A DNA stretch of 5,722 nt from Clostridiales bacterium (GTDB lineage Bacteria > Bacillota > Clostridia > Christensenellales > Christensenellaceae). Made by a program: the position numbers and the translations under genes. The stretch covers positions 1 through 5,722 of the forward strand of contig JAHZHM010000318.1 of assembly GCA_019420265.1 (NCBI GenBank). The letters are read 5' to 3'. Below the pieces are notes generated by a model. It saw only the letters and a program-made list of their open reading frames with translations. It searched no databases and was not told the origin of the DNA. Shown here one piece after another: positions 5,717 to 5,722 of this stretch (positions are counted from its first letter, which is position 1; each line of letters starts with the position of its first letter).

Positions 5717-5722
5717 AAAGAG

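Noticed and set aside
1..5722. CRISPR array, insertion sequence, phage or toxin-antitoxin system
   Set aside because: The repeats are whole paralogous genes rather than short spaced repeats. No transposase, integrase, terminal inverted repeats or small gene pair is present.

Overview
The window is almost entirely filled by a head-to-tail array, all on the + strand, of at least five paralogous genes for mannitol-1-phosphate 5-dehydrogenase-like (MtlD-like) polyol dehydrogenases. In order there is a 5'-truncated copy (A, ending at 310), three intact copies (B 566-1795, C 1864-3093, D 3196-4416), and a fifth copy (E, about 4462-5691) interrupted by an in-frame TAG at 5476-5478. A ribosome-binding site at the very end suggests that another gene follows. 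No transporter, PTS component, regulator gene, mobile element, CRISPR array, tRNA or rRNA is visible.

The strong AGGAGG-type ribosome-binding sites, near-consensus -10 boxes, intrinsic terminators with T6 tracts and moderately high GC suggest a Firmicute, most likely a gut-type member of the Clostridia. The genus cannot be fixed from this sequence. Three of the four genes whose ends are natural stops in the 5' or 3' part of the array (A, D and the frame of E) end in TAG, so TAG is an ordinary stop codon here.

Layout: the 255-base gap after copy A holds two abutting hairpins and a strong terminator (419-445), then a sigma-A-like promoter (501-529) and ribosome-binding site for copy B. Copy B is followed after 8 bases by a second strong terminator (1804-1834), and copy C begins only 29 bases beyond it with no room for a separate promoter. 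Copy C ends inside a perfect 14-bp LacI-type palindrome (3078-3091). An extended -10 promoter (3147-3155) then drives copy D, with copy E close behind.

All four copies that cover the catalytic region keep the K-x4-N-x2-H signature of the long-chain polyol dehydrogenase family, and all begin with a GAGxIGxG dinucleotide-binding loop. By eye they differ from E. coli MtlD in ways shared by all copies (CEN becomes CVN; the TAVGP loop becomes [IV]H[VLI][FY]P). They also differ among themselves at the acidic residue ending beta-strand 2. The array therefore looks like a diversified set of NAD(P)-dependent oxidoreductases acting on polyols, sugar phosphates or related sugar acids, apparently expressed from separate promoters. 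The actual substrates cannot be told from sequence.
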